46,323 bases of DNA from Cellulosimicrobium cellulans (GCF_001722485.1 NZ_LWGL01000010.1:1-46323), one strand, 5' to 3'; shown: positions 8,060 to 15,907, counted from the first letter of the stretch. Notes: generated by a model from the sequence alone, not told the origin. Made by a program: numbers and translations.

Positions 8060-8779
8060 GTGGGTCCAGGCCGAGCGACCCGCAAGGTGCGTGCCACCGT
8101 CCAGCGCCACCCCGAGCTGGGCGCTCTCCTGCACGTCGAGGCGAACACGCCGCCCGCGAGCGCGTACGTCGTCACCGCGGTCGTGATCCTGGCGTTCACG
8201 GTCGGCGTCGTGCTCGGCAACGGGGACGTCGTCGACGCGCTCGCCGTCGCGCCCGTCTGGGTGGCGATCGCGGCGGTCGTCCTGTGGTTCATCGGCTCGG
8301 AGAAGATGCTCGTCCTCGAGCGGGGGGTCGTCGTCGGCTCGTTCGCGCCGTTCCTGCGCCCGTACGTCGTGCCGTTCGCGGAGATCGACGCGTGGTCGGT
8401 CGGTGCTGTGGACAAGGTCGTGCGCCTCGGGCGCATGACGGCGAGCCAGGGCGTCGCGTCGACGGGCCGCACCGCGCTGTGGTCCCGGTACGCCGTCGTC
8501 TTCGTCGGCCCGTCGGCGGTCGTCGCGCGACGCCACCGCGCGCGCGTCGCGGGGGTGCTCGACGTGTCGGAGCGCACCGTCCGTGGCGGCACGCTGTGGT
8601 GGTTCGCGACGCGCGGGCGCCCCGACCGCCTCGTCCACGCCCTCGCCGGCGCCCTCCTCGCGGCGGGCGTGCCGGGAGCGGACGGTGTCGTGGCGCGAGC
8701 GCTGCCGCCCACCGTCCTCTCGGGCAGGCCGGAGGACGCGGCCGTCCAGCTCCCCGGCCTTCAGCGCCGCACGCGCTGA
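8060..8779 (+). CDS. Membrane protein with two N-terminal TM segments and a PH-like domain (paralogue 2)
   Basis: 239 residues, GTG start two bases after the stop of its paralogue. It has the same plan: hydrophobic segments at about residues 34-52 and 57-76, then SEKMLVLERGVVVGSFAPFL, PFAEIDAWSVGAV, a strand AVVFVGPSAVVARR, and the closing LWWFATRGRPDRLVHALAGA. The two copies have diverged outside the VLERG/SFAPFLRP core, so the duplication is old. It closes the four-gene WXG100 cassette and stops 8 bp before the convergent idi gene ends. Function unknown. Confidence 0.6.
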   Translation: MGPGRATRKVRATVQRHPELGALLHVEANTPPASAYVVTAVVILAFTVGVVLGNGDVVDALAVAPVWVAIAAVVLWFIGSEKMLVLERGVVVGSFAPFLRPYVVPFAEIDAWSVGAVDKVVRLGRMTASQGVASTGRTALWSRYAVVFVGPSAVVARRHRARVAGVLDVSERTVRGGTLWWFATRGRPDRLVHALAGALLAAGVPGADGVVARALPPTVLSGRPEDAAVQLPGLQRRTR

Positions 8780-8786
8780 CCGGGCC

Positions 8787-9383
8787 TCAGCCCTCGCTGG
8801 GCCGTCCGAGCGCGGCGACGAGCTCCGCCGTCGGGCCGCCGTCAGCCGTCGCGGCGCGCAGGGCCTCGAGCTGCAGGACCATCCACGGGCTGAAGGCCCA
8901 CGGCGTCGCGTCGACCGACCGCACCACGTCGCGCGGGTCGGCCCAGGCGATCTCCACGACCTCGTCGGGGTTCGGCACGACGTCGCCCACCGCGCGCGCG
9001 ACGTAGACCGGGCAGATCTCGTTCTCGACGACGCCCGACGCGTCGACCGCGCGGTATCGGAAGCCGGGCACGGCGACCTGGAGGTCGGCGAGCTCGAACC
9101 CGAGCTCGTGCTCCGCGTGGCGCACGACCGACTCCTCGGACGTCTCGGTCCAGCGCGTGTGCCCGCAGAAAGAGTTCGTCCACACGCCGGGCCACGTGCG
9201 CTTGACGAGGGCGCGCCGCGTGAGGAGCAGGCGGCCGGCGTCGTCGAGCACGTAGCAGGAGAACGCGAGGTGCAGGGGCGTCTCGGTGGTGTGCACGGCC
9301 GAGCGGTCGAAGGTGCCGGTGCGGCGGCCCTCGTCGTCCACGGTGACGACGTGGTCGGCGGCCACGGGGACGTGGGAGGTCAT
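8787..9383 (-). CDS. idi: Isopentenyl-diphosphate delta-isomerase, type 1 (Nudix fold)
   Basis: 198 residues from the chosen ATG. The enzyme interconverts isopentenyl and dimethylallyl diphosphate for isoprenoid synthesis. HLAFSCYVLDDAGRLLLTRR is the Nudix entry, WTNSFCGH contains the active-site cysteine and metal-binding histidine, EESVVRHAEHELGF is the degenerate Nudix helix, and VENEICPVY holds the catalytic glutamate. A GTG at 9401 would add six residues, but the ATG at 9383 has a purine-rich gagag sequence at good distance. It is divergent from the iron-regulated transporter and convergent with the WXG100 cassette; no other isoprenoid gene is adjacent. Confidence 0.95.
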   Translation of the reverse strand: MTSHVPVAADHVVTVDDEGRRTGTFDRSAVHTTETPLHLAFSCYVLDDAGRLLLTRRALVKRTWPGVWTNSFCGHTRWTETSEESVVRHAEHELGFELADLQVAVPGFRYRAVDASGVVENEICPVYVARAVGDVVPNPDEVVEIAWADPRDVVRSVDATPWAFSPWMVLQLEALRAATADGGPTAELVAALGRPSEG

Positions 9384-9441
9384 GCCGTCACTCTCGCACA
9401 CCGGGCCCGGACGCGGGGCCCGGGCTCCCGCGCGGGTGAAC

Positions 9442-9460
9442 TAAGGTGAGGGTAACCTGC
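9442..9460 (+). promoter_or_regulatory. DtxR/IdeR-type iron box
   Basis: TAAGGTGAGGGTAACCTGC matches the corynebacterial/mycobacterial iron box TTAGGTTAGGCTAACCTAA at 14 of 19 positions, including the AGGT and TAACCT cores. It lies 30 bp upstream of the chosen start of the first FecCD permease, so iron-bound DtxR/IdeR repression of the importer is expected. Confidence 0.85.
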
Positions 9461-9490
9461 ACGACCTCCCCGACCCGTGAAGAGCACGAG

Positions 9491-10612
9491 ATGGCCCCGC
9501 ACGCCTCCACGACGGACGCCGCCCCGGCGGCCGCCGGCGGACCCGAGGACTCGCCGCGCGCCACGCGCGAGGACCGGCGTCCCGGCGTCGTCGGCTCGCT
9601 CGGCGGCCGGACGCTCGGGCTCCTCGTGTCCCTGCTGGTCCTCGTCGTGGCCGTGGCGCTCAGCCTCGCCGTCGGGTCCCGGGCGGTGCCGCTCGGCACG
9701 GTCGTCGACGCCCTCACGGCGTACGACGGCAGCGCGGAGCACGTCGTCGTGCACGACCTGCGCGTGCCGCGCACGCTCCTGGGGCTGCTCGTCGGCGCGG
9801 CGCTGGGCGTCGCGGGCGCGCTCATCCAGGGCATGACGCGCAACCCGCTCGCCGACCCCGGCATCCTCGGCGTCAACGCGGGCGCCGGTCTCGGCGTGGT
9901 CCTCGGCGTCGCGCTGCTCGGCGTCGCGGACGTCAGCGCGTTCGTGTGGTTCGCGTTCGGCGGGGCGGTCGTCGCGGCGGTCGCCGTGTACCTCGTCGGG
10001 TCGGCGGGGCGCGGCGGCGCGACACCCGTGCGGCTCACGCTCGCCGGCATCGCGCTCGGCGCGTTCCTCAGCGGGCTCACGCTCACCATGACGCTGCTCG
10101 ACCCGGCGTCGTTCGACCGGCTGCGAGCGTGGGGCGGGACGTCGGGCGCGTGGGGGTCCGGGTCGATCGCGGGGGCCACGCCCGCGACCGTCGGCGACGT
10201 GACGCCGTTCATCGTGGTCGGGCTCGTCCTCGCGCTGCTCGTCGCGCGCCCGCTCGACGCCGTCGCGCTCGGCGACGACCTGGCCCGTTCGCTCGGCGCG
10301 CACGTCGGACGCACGCGCGTGCTCGTCGGCGTCGCCGTCACGCTCCTGTGCGGTGCGGCGACCGCCGCCGCCGGCCCCGTCGCGTTCGTCGGGCTCATGG
10401 TCCCGCACGTCGCGCGCTGGGCCGTCGGCCCGGTGCAGCGCTGGATCGTGCCCTACTCGGCGGTGCTCGGCGCCGTCCTCGTGCTCGCCGCCGACGTGCT
10501 GGGGCGCCTCGTCGCGCGCCCGGGCGAGGTGCCGGTCGGCATCGTCACGGCGTTCGTCGGGGCACCGGTGCTCATCGCGCTCGTGCGCCGCACCCGGGCG
10601 AGCGGCCTGTGA
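9491..10612 (+). CDS. FecCD-type siderophore ABC transporter permease (first)
   Basis: 373 residues with about nine or ten hydrophobic segments. Family motifs are LRVPRTLLGLLVGAALGVAG and the following QGMTRNPLADPGILG, and the cytoplasmic coupling region near GDDLARSLGAHV. The protein forms half of the membrane channel of an iron-siderophore (or haem/cobalamin) importer. The start at 9491 is preferred over a GTG at 9446, because that GTG falls inside the iron box; a purine-rich agagcacgag precedes 9491. It overlaps the second permease by 4 bp. The substrate is inferred from the family and iron box. Confidence 0.92.
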   Translation: MAPHASTTDAAPAAAGGPEDSPRATREDRRPGVVGSLGGRTLGLLVSLLVLVVAVALSLAVGSRAVPLGTVVDALTAYDGSAEHVVVHDLRVPRTLLGLLVGAALGVAGALIQGMTRNPLADPGILGVNAGAGLGVVLGVALLGVADVSAFVWFAFGGAVVAAVAVYLVGSAGRGGATPVRLTLAGIALGAFLSGLTLTMTLLDPASFDRLRAWGGTSGAWGSGSIAGATPATVGDVTPFIVVGLVLALLVARPLDAVALGDDLARSLGAHVGRTRVLVGVAVTLLCGAATAAAGPVAFVGLMVPHVARWAVGPVQRWIVPYSAVLGAVLVLAADVLGRLVARPGEVPVGIVTAFVGAPVLIALVRRTRASGL

Positions 10613-11706
10613 GCGCGCCGACCGCCCGCGCGGGGACCCACCCCGCCGAGCGCCGGACGAACCGACCGGACTTCGGCCGGCCCGTGCGCGTCCTGCGCAC
10701 CCCCGGCGGCGGGTTCAGCCGGCGGCTCGATCTGCGCACCGGCCTCGTGTGCGCGGCGCTGCTGCTCGTCTCGCTCGCCGTCGGGGTCGTCGCGCTGACG
10801 ACCGGGGACTACCCGCTGAGCGTCGGGCAGGTGCTCGGCGCGCTCACCGGCGCGTCCGAGGGCCCGGTGCGCATGATCGTCGTCGAGTGGCGCCTGCCGC
10901 GCGCGCTCCTCGCGCTCGTGCTGGGCGCCGCGCTCGGCGCGAGCGGTGCCGTCTTCCAGTCGATCACGCGCAACCCGCTCGGCAGCCCCGACGTCATCGG
11001 GTTCAACACCGGTGCGTACACGGGCGCGCTCGTCGTGCTCATGGTGCTCGGCGGCGGGTACGGTGGCGTCGCGGTCGGGGCCCTGGTCGGCGGCATCGGC
11101 GCCGCCGTCCTCGTCTACGTGCTCGCCTACCGGCGCGGGGTCCAGGGCTTCCGGTTCGTCGTCGTCGGCATCGCGGTGTCCGCGATGCTCTCGGCGGTCA
11201 ACGGGTGGCTCGTCATCACGGCCGACCTCGAGACCGCGATGGCGGCGACGCTCTGGGGCGCCGGCTCGCTCAACGGCACCACGTGGGAGCAGGCGGCGCC
11301 GGCCACCGTGCTCGTCGTCGTGCTGCTGCTCGCGCTCGTACCGCTCGTGCCGCGCATGCACCTGCTCGAGATGGGCGACGACGCCGCGACCGCGCTCGGC
11401 GTGCACCGCGAGCGCGTGCGGCTCGCCCTCGTCGGCGTCGGCGTCGCGCTCATCGCCGTCGTGACCGCCGCCGCCGGCCCGATCTCCTTCGTCGCGCTGG
11501 CCGCGCCGCAGCTCGCGCGCCGCCTGACGCGAGGCGCGGGCGTCCAGGTGCTGCCCGCCGCGGCGATGGGCGCGCTGCTGCTGTCGGCGAGCGACCTCGT
11601 CGCCCAGCGCCTGATCCCGTCGACCCAGCTGCCCGTCGGCGCCATCACGGTCGTGCTCGGCGGCGCCTACCTCGTCTGGCTGCTCGTGCGCGAGGCACGG
11701 CGATGA
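10609..11706 (+). CDS. FecCD-type siderophore ABC transporter permease (second)
   Basis: 365 residues, start GTG overlapping the previous stop (GTGA). The first ~35 residues are a charged cytoplasmic tail, then multiple membrane segments. WRLPRALLALVLGAALGASG with QSITRNPLGSPDVIGFN is the FecCD signature, and MGDDAATALGVH is the coupling loop. It pairs with the first permease as a heterodimeric channel, as in FepD/FepG. The stop overlaps the ATPase ATG by 4 bp, so the three are one translationally coupled operon. No periplasmic-type binding lipoprotein gene is in this operon. Confidence 0.92.
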   Translation: MSAPTARAGTHPAERRTNRPDFGRPVRVLRTPGGGFSRRLDLRTGLVCAALLLVSLAVGVVALTTGDYPLSVGQVLGALTGASEGPVRMIVVEWRLPRALLALVLGAALGASGAVFQSITRNPLGSPDVIGFNTGAYTGALVVLMVLGGGYGGVAVGALVGGIGAAVLVYVLAYRRGVQGFRFVVVGIAVSAMLSAVNGWLVITADLETAMAATLWGAGSLNGTTWEQAAPATVLVVVLLLALVPLVPRMHLLEMGDDAATALGVHRERVRLALVGVGVALIAVVTAAAGPISFVALAAPQLARRLTRGAGVQVLPAAAMGALLLSASDLVAQRLIPSTQLPVGAITVVLGGAYLVWLLVREARR

Positions 11707-12626
11707 GCGGCGAGCACCCGACCCGTCCCGGGAGGACCCGCGTGACCACGACCGACCGCTCCGCCGGCACCACGGGAGCGCCGGGCCGTGCCGCGGCGGC
11801 CGCCGCCCACGAGCATGCCGCCGTACAGGAGGGTGCGGACCGTCTGTACGCCGCGGGCGTCACGCTCGGCTACGACGAGCGCGTCATCTCCCGCGACCTC
11901 GACGTGGCGATCCCCGACGGCTCGTTCACGGTGATCGTCGGGCCCAACGCGTGCGGCAAGTCGACGCTCCTGCGCGCGCTGTCGCGGCTCTTGCGACCGG
12001 CCGAAGGGCAGGTGGTGCTCGACGGGCGCTCGATCTCGGCGATCCCCGCCAAGGAGGTCGCGCGCCGCCTCGGGCTGCTGCCCCAGTCGTCGATCGCGCC
12101 CGAGGGCATCACCGTCGTCGACCTCGTCGCGCGCGGCCGGTACCCGCACCAGAAGCTCCTGCGGCAGTGGTCGCGCGAGGACGAGGCGGCCGTCGTCGCG
12201 GCCATGGAGGCCACCGGCGTCACCGAGCTCTCGGGCCGGCTCGTCGACGAGCTGTCGGGCGGGCAGCGCCAGCGCGTGTGGGTCGCGATGGTCCTCGCGC
12301 AGGAGACGCCCCTCCTGCTGCTCGACGAGCCGACGACGTTCCTCGACATCGCCCACCAGGTCGAGCTGCTCGACCTGTGCGCCGACCTCAACCAGGAGCG
12401 CGGGCACACGCTCGTCGCCGTGCTGCACGACCTCAACCACGCGTGCCGCTACGCGACGCACCTCATCGCGATGAAGGACGGCGCGGTGGTCGCCGAGGGC
12501 GCGCCGGCGGACGTCGTGACGGCCGAGCTCGTCGAGGACGTCTTCGGGCTGCCGTGCCGGATCATCGACGACCCGGTGACCGGCACCCCGCTCGTCGTGC
12601 CCGAGCGCCGCCCGCGCCGGGGTTGA
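11703..12626 (+). CDS. Siderophore-type ABC transporter ATP-binding protein
   Basis: 307 residues. Walker A GPNACGKST, Q-loop LLPQSS, signature LSGGQRQR, Walker B LLLLDEPTTFLD and H-switch LHDLNHACRYA are complete, so the ATPase should be active. RGRYPHQ and DVFGLPCRIIDDP are typical of FepC/FhuC-type ATPases, which power siderophore import. The ATG at 11703 overlaps the permease stop; a GTG at 11742 has a better ribosome binding site (gggagga) and would remove 13 low-complexity residues, so the true start may be there. An Ala/His-rich tail of about 45 residues precedes the ABC domain. Ends the iron-box operon. Confidence 0.93.
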   Translation: MSGEHPTRPGRTRVTTTDRSAGTTGAPGRAAAAAAHEHAAVQEGADRLYAAGVTLGYDERVISRDLDVAIPDGSFTVIVGPNACGKSTLLRALSRLLRPAEGQVVLDGRSISAIPAKEVARRLGLLPQSSIAPEGITVVDLVARGRYPHQKLLRQWSREDEAAVVAAMEATGVTELSGRLVDELSGGQRQRVWVAMVLAQETPLLLLDEPTTFLDIAHQVELLDLCADLNQERGHTLVAVLHDLNHACRYATHLIAMKDGAVVAEGAPADVVTAELVEDVFGLPCRIIDDPVTGTPLVVPERRPRRG

Positions 12627-12679
12627 CGCGCCAACCTCATCCCGGGAGGGAAACGGAACAGCGCGCAGCCAGAGACCGA

Positions 12680-12713
12680 TTGACAATCGATAGAACGCCA
12701 TCGATAGTCGATA
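12680..12713 (+). promoter_or_regulatory. Leaderless promoter with repeated ATCGATAG sites
   Basis: TTGACA at 12680-12685 and GATAGT at 12703-12708, 17 bp apart, form a good sigma-70 promoter whose start would fall on or next to the ATG at 12715, so the transcript is probably leaderless. ATCGATAG occurs at 12686-12693 and 12700-12707, and TCGATA again at 12708-12713, overlapping the -10. This is where an autoregulator such as the Xre-type product of the operon would bind. Confidence 0.6.
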
Positions 12714-12714
12714 C

Positions 12715-13194
12715 ATGAACACGACGCTGACCGTGACCTTGCGGACGACGCTGGCGCTTCTCCTGCTGGGTGCCCTGGCGTGCCAGATCGCCTTCATCCC
12801 CCTCGTCGCCCAGGGATTCGCAGACGCATACCCGGAGGTCTCGCACCTTGCGGTCCCCTACACCAGCGCGGCCATCCTCGCGCTGGCGTGCTTCGACATC
12901 GCGCTCATCGCGATCTGGCAGTTGCTCACCCTGGTCAGGAGACAACGGATCTTCGACGCGAAGGCCCTCAAGTGGGTCGACGCCATCACGACCTGTGCAG
13001 CCGCCGCCTCGGTCCTGGCGATCGCCGTCTTCGTGCACATGATCTTCGTCGAGCAGACAGGCGGACCAGCGGGTCTCCTCGCTCTCGTCGGATCTCTCGT
13101 TGGTGGCGCAGCACTCGTCCTGCTGATGGTCGTGATGCGAGGGTTGCTCGAGACCGCGATCTCCGACCGCAGCGAGCTCGCCGAGGTGATCTGA
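12715..13194 (+). CDS. DUF2975 membrane protein
   Basis: 159 residues with four hydrophobic segments (about 8-32, 47-72, 92-113, 119-141) and short polar loops. RRQRIFDAKALKWVDAIT, between helices 2 and 3, matches the conserved loop of DUF2975 proteins, in which an F-(D/S)-x-x-x-x-x-x-(L/I) motif recurs. No enzymatic motif is present. These small membrane proteins are commonly encoded directly before a YozG-like Xre regulator, as here, where the stop overlaps the regulator's ATG by one base. There is no Shine-Dalgarno before the ATG, consistent with a leaderless message. Codon use is less GC-extreme than the neighbours. Confidence 0.8.
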   Translation: MNTTLTVTLRTTLALLLLGALACQIAFIPLVAQGFADAYPEVSHLAVPYTSAAILALACFDIALIAIWQLLTLVRRQRIFDAKALKWVDAITTCAAAASVLAIAVFVHMIFVEQTGGPAGLLALVGSLVGGAALVLLMVVMRGLLETAISDRSELAEVI

Positions 13195-13421
13195 TGGCGA
13201 TCGTGGTCGACCTCGACGTCATGCTCGCCCGTCGGAAGATGACGGTGGGCGACTTCGCCGCCGCAGTCGGGATCACGCCCGCGAACGTCGCCGTGCTCAA
13301 GAACGGGCGAGCGCGGGCCATCCGGTTCACGACCCTCGACGCGATCTGCCAGGTCCTCGAGTGCCAACCGGGGGACATCCTCAGACACGAGCCGGAGCCC
13401 CCTGCCGGCACGCACCAGTAG
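13194..13421 (+). CDS. Small Xre/Cro-type HTH transcriptional regulator (YozG-like)
   Basis: 75 residues, nearly all a lambda-repressor-like helix-turn-helix: VMLARRKMTVGDFAAAVGIT, then recognition helix NVAVLKNGRARAIRF and TLDAICQVLECQPGDIL, the usual end of this fold. The small single-domain form with no ligand-binding part is typical of the partner of DUF2975 proteins. Its ATG shares a base with the preceding TGA, so it is translationally coupled. It probably represses the operon through the repeated ATCGATAG sites at the promoter. Confidence 0.9.
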   Translation: MAIVVDLDVMLARRKMTVGDFAAAVGITPANVAVLKNGRARAIRFTTLDAICQVLECQPGDILRHEPEPPAGTHQ

Positions 13422-13450
13422 GAGCATCGGCTCGACGCCGCGGCGTCGCC

Positions 13451-13810
13451 TCACCCGACGACGTCCGCGAACTCCTCGGGCAGCCGCACGTTCCGCGGGT
13501 GGTCGGCGAACAGCGGAGCGACCTCGGCGGCGGAGTACCCGGCGATGCCGCAGCCGACCGGTGTGAGCAGGAACGTCAGGTCCGGGTGCTCGCGCGCGAA
13601 CGCGAGGAAGGTCGCGACCTCGTCGCGCAGCACGTCCCAGCCGGACATCGTGTCGATCGCGTACGACCGCCCGTGCAGGCCGTGGCCCTCGCCCCACACG
13701 GCGCCGAACAGCTCGTGCGCGGTGCGGGCCGCGCCGGCGCCGTGCGCGCCCGAGGCGTTCGACCCGAAGACGAAGATCTCGCCCGGTCCCAGCTCCGTGA
13801 TCCTGGCCAT
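13451..13810 (-). CDS. Macro-like / A1S_2505-type phage-associated domain protein
   Basis: 119 residues. GEIFVFGSNASGAHGAGAAR, then GHGLHGRSYAIDT and the closing LTPVGCGIAGYSAAEVAPLF form a compact glycine-loop fold with the signature of the A1S_2505-type family, which looks like a reduced macro domain (ADP-ribose-binding). The fold suggests nucleotide or ADP-ribose binding; activity is unknown. Family members are often found on phages and mobile DNA, but no phage genes are adjacent. The start ATG at 13810 is tight to the first conserved strand. It is convergent with the Xre-type gene and transcribed in the same direction as, but separated by a terminator from, the carbohydrate locus. Confidence 0.7.
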   Translation of the reverse strand: MARITELGPGEIFVFGSNASGAHGAGAARTAHELFGAVWGEGHGLHGRSYAIDTMSGWDVLRDEVATFLAFAREHPDLTFLLTPVGCGIAGYSAAEVAPLFADHPRNVRLPEEFADVVG

Positions 13811-13879
13811 CCGGCCACGCTAGGCCGCCGGGGCCGGAGGCGCACGGCCGGCCGGCGGGCCGCCGTCCCGTGACGCAGC

Positions 13880-13910
13880 GAGGCCCCGGGACGCGACGTC
13901 CCGGGGCCTC
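13880..13910 (-). terminator. GC-rich hairpin at the end of the GH43-GH146-protein A unit
   Basis: A perfect 14-bp stem, GAGGCCCCGGGACG pairing with CGTCCCGGGGCCTC around a 3-nt CGA loop, begins 12 bp beyond the stop of protein A. It lacks a U-tract, as is common in this genome type. Confidence 0.75.
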
Positions 13911-13921
13911 CTGTCAGGGCG

Positions 13922-15907
13922 TCAGCCGCAGGCGTGCGCGGCGTGCTCGACCTGCTGCTCGGTCGTGACCGCCTCGCCGTCGACCGTGGCGGTCGCGGTG
14001 ACCGTCACCGCCCCGGCCGGGACCGAAGCGCTGCGGACCGCGAACGCGTGGTAGGCGTTCGCCCCCGCGGCGACGGCCTCGAACGACCGCTCGCCGTACG
14101 GCGTCGCGAGGGTGACGCCGACCGGCACGTCCTCGCCGTTGGCGGCGCGCACCGCGAGGTACGCCTTGCCCGCGAGGCACCGCGGCGAGACCTCGACCGC
14201 GACGTCGAGCTCCGGCTCCTCGGACAGCGCCGGCAGCACGACCCGCCCGCGCGCCTCCTCGTTGCCCGCCGCGTCGGTCGCCGCGAACTCGATGACCTGC
14301 TCGGTGTCCGTGAGCGCCCGCGTGAACGGCTCGGAGTAGGTGCCCCAGAACGTGCCGGGCCCCTCCCACTGGATCTTGTCCACGCCGGAGCCGGCGTCGG
14401 TCGCCTCGAGCGTGATCTCGACGCTCGTGCCGAGGTCGCGCACGGTCGCGGTCGTCACCGGGGCGACCGAGTCGACGCGCAGGTCGCGGGACCCCTCGCC
14501 GACGTTGCCGGCCGCGTCGGTCGCCCGTGCGGCGACGGTGTGCGCGCCGTCCTCGAGCGCGAACGGTCCGTCGTAGGCCGCCCACGCCCCGCCGTCGACC
14601 GAGACCTCCACGGCCGGCGCGGCGTCGCGGTTGTCCGTCGCGACGACGGTGACGGTCGGCTGCTGGGTGTACCAGCCCGACGTCGCCGGGCCCGGCTGGG
14701 CGGTGAGGCTGACGGTCGGCGCGACGGTGTCCTCGCCGTCGTCGGGCGCCACGACGAAGACCACGGCCTCCGCCGGGAGGTCCGTGCCCTCCACGTCGCC
14801 CTCGACGAAGAACAGCCCGTCGGGCTCGGCGTAGTCCGCCGGGTCGACCTCGTCCCACGTCACGGGGATGCGGCTGTCCCTCGACGCGTCCTCGTACTCC
14901 GCGGTGACGGTCGCGGGCAGCGCCGGGGCCGTCCCGGAGAGCGTCACGACGCTCACGTAGTCGACGAGCGTGATGGCGCCCGGCTCGCCGTCGCGCACGT
15001 GCACGGTCCCGGAGAACGGCTCCACGAGCTCGGGCGACGTGCCGACGACGTCGAACGACCCCGCGGCCGCCACGTCCTCGGCGGTGACGTCCTCCCAGTC
15101 CGCGTCGACCGTCTGCACGCGCCCGTCGGCGAAGATCGCGTCGATCTCCGCGGGCAGGTCCGGCAGCACCCCGACGTCGGTCGGGATGTGGACGGGGGAG
15201 TGGTCGATCGGGCCGTGGGGGTCGACGGGGTCCGGCTCCTCGACGCCGCCCGTGCCCCACAGCTCCCACTCGGACACGCCGACCGCCGAGTACGTCGGCG
15301 TCGTCGTGCCCTGCAGGGCCTGGAACGTCGCCCGCACGCGCGTCGTCGTGATCGGGTCGAACGTCGTCTCGTTCGTCTCGAGCCGCTCGGTGCCGAACCC
15401 GCTCGGGTTGGGGACGTCGACGAACGCGCCCGCGTCCTCGTCCCAGTACTGGATCGTCCACGACGCCGGGACGCGCACGTTGTCGCCGTTGGCGTCGGTG
15501 CCGTCGGACCAGAAGCGGATCACCGAGCGGTCGACCGTCACCGGGGCCGGCCACGAGTACTCCAGCCACTGCGAGGCGGGGCGGTTCCCGCTCCACGTCG
15601 CCCAGGTCGCGTCGTGCCCGCCCCCGGTGCTCACGCCGGCGCCGTCGTTCACCGCCTCCACGCGGTTCCACGAGGCCGTGTAGCTCGCCTCGGGCGTGCC
15701 GCGGAGGGCGACGTTGCCCGGCTCCTCCACCGCGGCGGCCACCGCGGACGGCGCGGTGCCCCGCGCGCCCGCCACGTCCGCGACGGCGGCCCCGGCCGAC
15801 GCCGTCCCGGCCAGTCCCACCACCAGGGCGGCCGCGGCGATCCCCGCGACCGGACGCCTGCGCTGCATCCTCGTGCTCTCCCGTCCGTCGGTCGTCCGTG
15901 CGCTCAT
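13922..15907 (-). CDS. Secreted non-catalytic multi-domain binding protein (protein A) with C-terminal RCLAG domain
   Basis: 661 residues with a Sec signal peptide (RRRPVAGIAAAALVVGLAG, cleavage near ASA). Domains in order: a discoidin-like/F5-8C carbohydrate-binding module at ~64-222 (ATWSGNRPASQWLEYSW, then VPASWTIQYWDED), two Big_4 Ig-like domains at ~240-380 (LPAEIDAIFADGRVQ; LPATVTAEYEDAS), OmpL47-like beta domains at ~385-560 (DGPFALEDGAHTVAARATDA), and the shared RCLAG domain at 576-661. No glycosidase or lyase domain is visible, so this is a surface binding or scaffold protein. Its ATG overlaps the TGA of the GH146 gene (ATGA). An in-frame ATG at 15868 with a better ribosome binding site (gggagagcacgagg) gives an equally good signal peptide. 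Confidence 0.8.
   Translation of the reverse strand: MSARTTDGRESTRMQRRRPVAGIAAAALVVGLAGTASAGAAVADVAGARGTAPSAVAAAVEEPGNVALRGTPEASYTASWNRVEAVNDGAGVSTGGGHDATWATWSGNRPASQWLEYSWPAPVTVDRSVIRFWSDGTDANGDNVRVPASWTIQYWDEDAGAFVDVPNPSGFGTERLETNETTFDPITTTRVRATFQALQGTTTPTYSAVGVSEWELWGTGGVEEPDPVDPHGPIDHSPVHIPTDVGVLPDLPAEIDAIFADGRVQTVDADWEDVTAEDVAAAGSFDVVGTSPELVEPFSGTVHVRDGEPGAITLVDYVSVVTLSGTAPALPATVTAEYEDASRDSRIPVTWDEVDPADYAEPDGLFFVEGDVEGTDLPAEAVVFVVAPDDGEDTVAPTVSLTAQPGPATSGWYTQQPTVTVVATDNRDAAPAVEVSVDGGAWAAYDGPFALEDGAHTVAARATDAAGNVGEGSRDLRVDSVAPVTTATVRDLGTSVEITLEATDAGSGVDKIQWEGPGTFWGTYSEPFTRALTDTEQVIEFAATDAAGNEEARGRVVLPALSEEPELDVAVEVSPRCLAGKAYLAVRAANGEDVPVGVTLATPYGERSFEAVAAGANAYHAFAVRSASVPAGAVTVTATATVDGEAVTTEQQVEHAAHACG
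13925..14182 (-). other. Shared C-terminal RCLAG domain, copy in protein A
   Basis: The last 86 residues start RCLAGKAYLAVRA and end in CG, with TPYG, NAYHAF and VTATA in between. The two terminal cysteines are placed as in the copies of proteins B, C and D and probably form a disulfide. It is closest to the copy in B. Confidence 0.8.

Noticed and set aside
5477-8779. Complete type VII secretion locus
   Set aside because: No EccB, EccC, EccD, EccE or mycosin gene is present; only a possible effector cassette can be claimed.
9446-9490. GTG at 9446 as start of the first FecCD permease
   Set aside because: It lies inside the iron box; the ATG at 9491 is better placed.
13451-13810. Prophage remnant around the macro-like gene
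   Set aside because: No integrase, att-like repeats or structural genes are nearby; one family member alone is not evidence of a phage.
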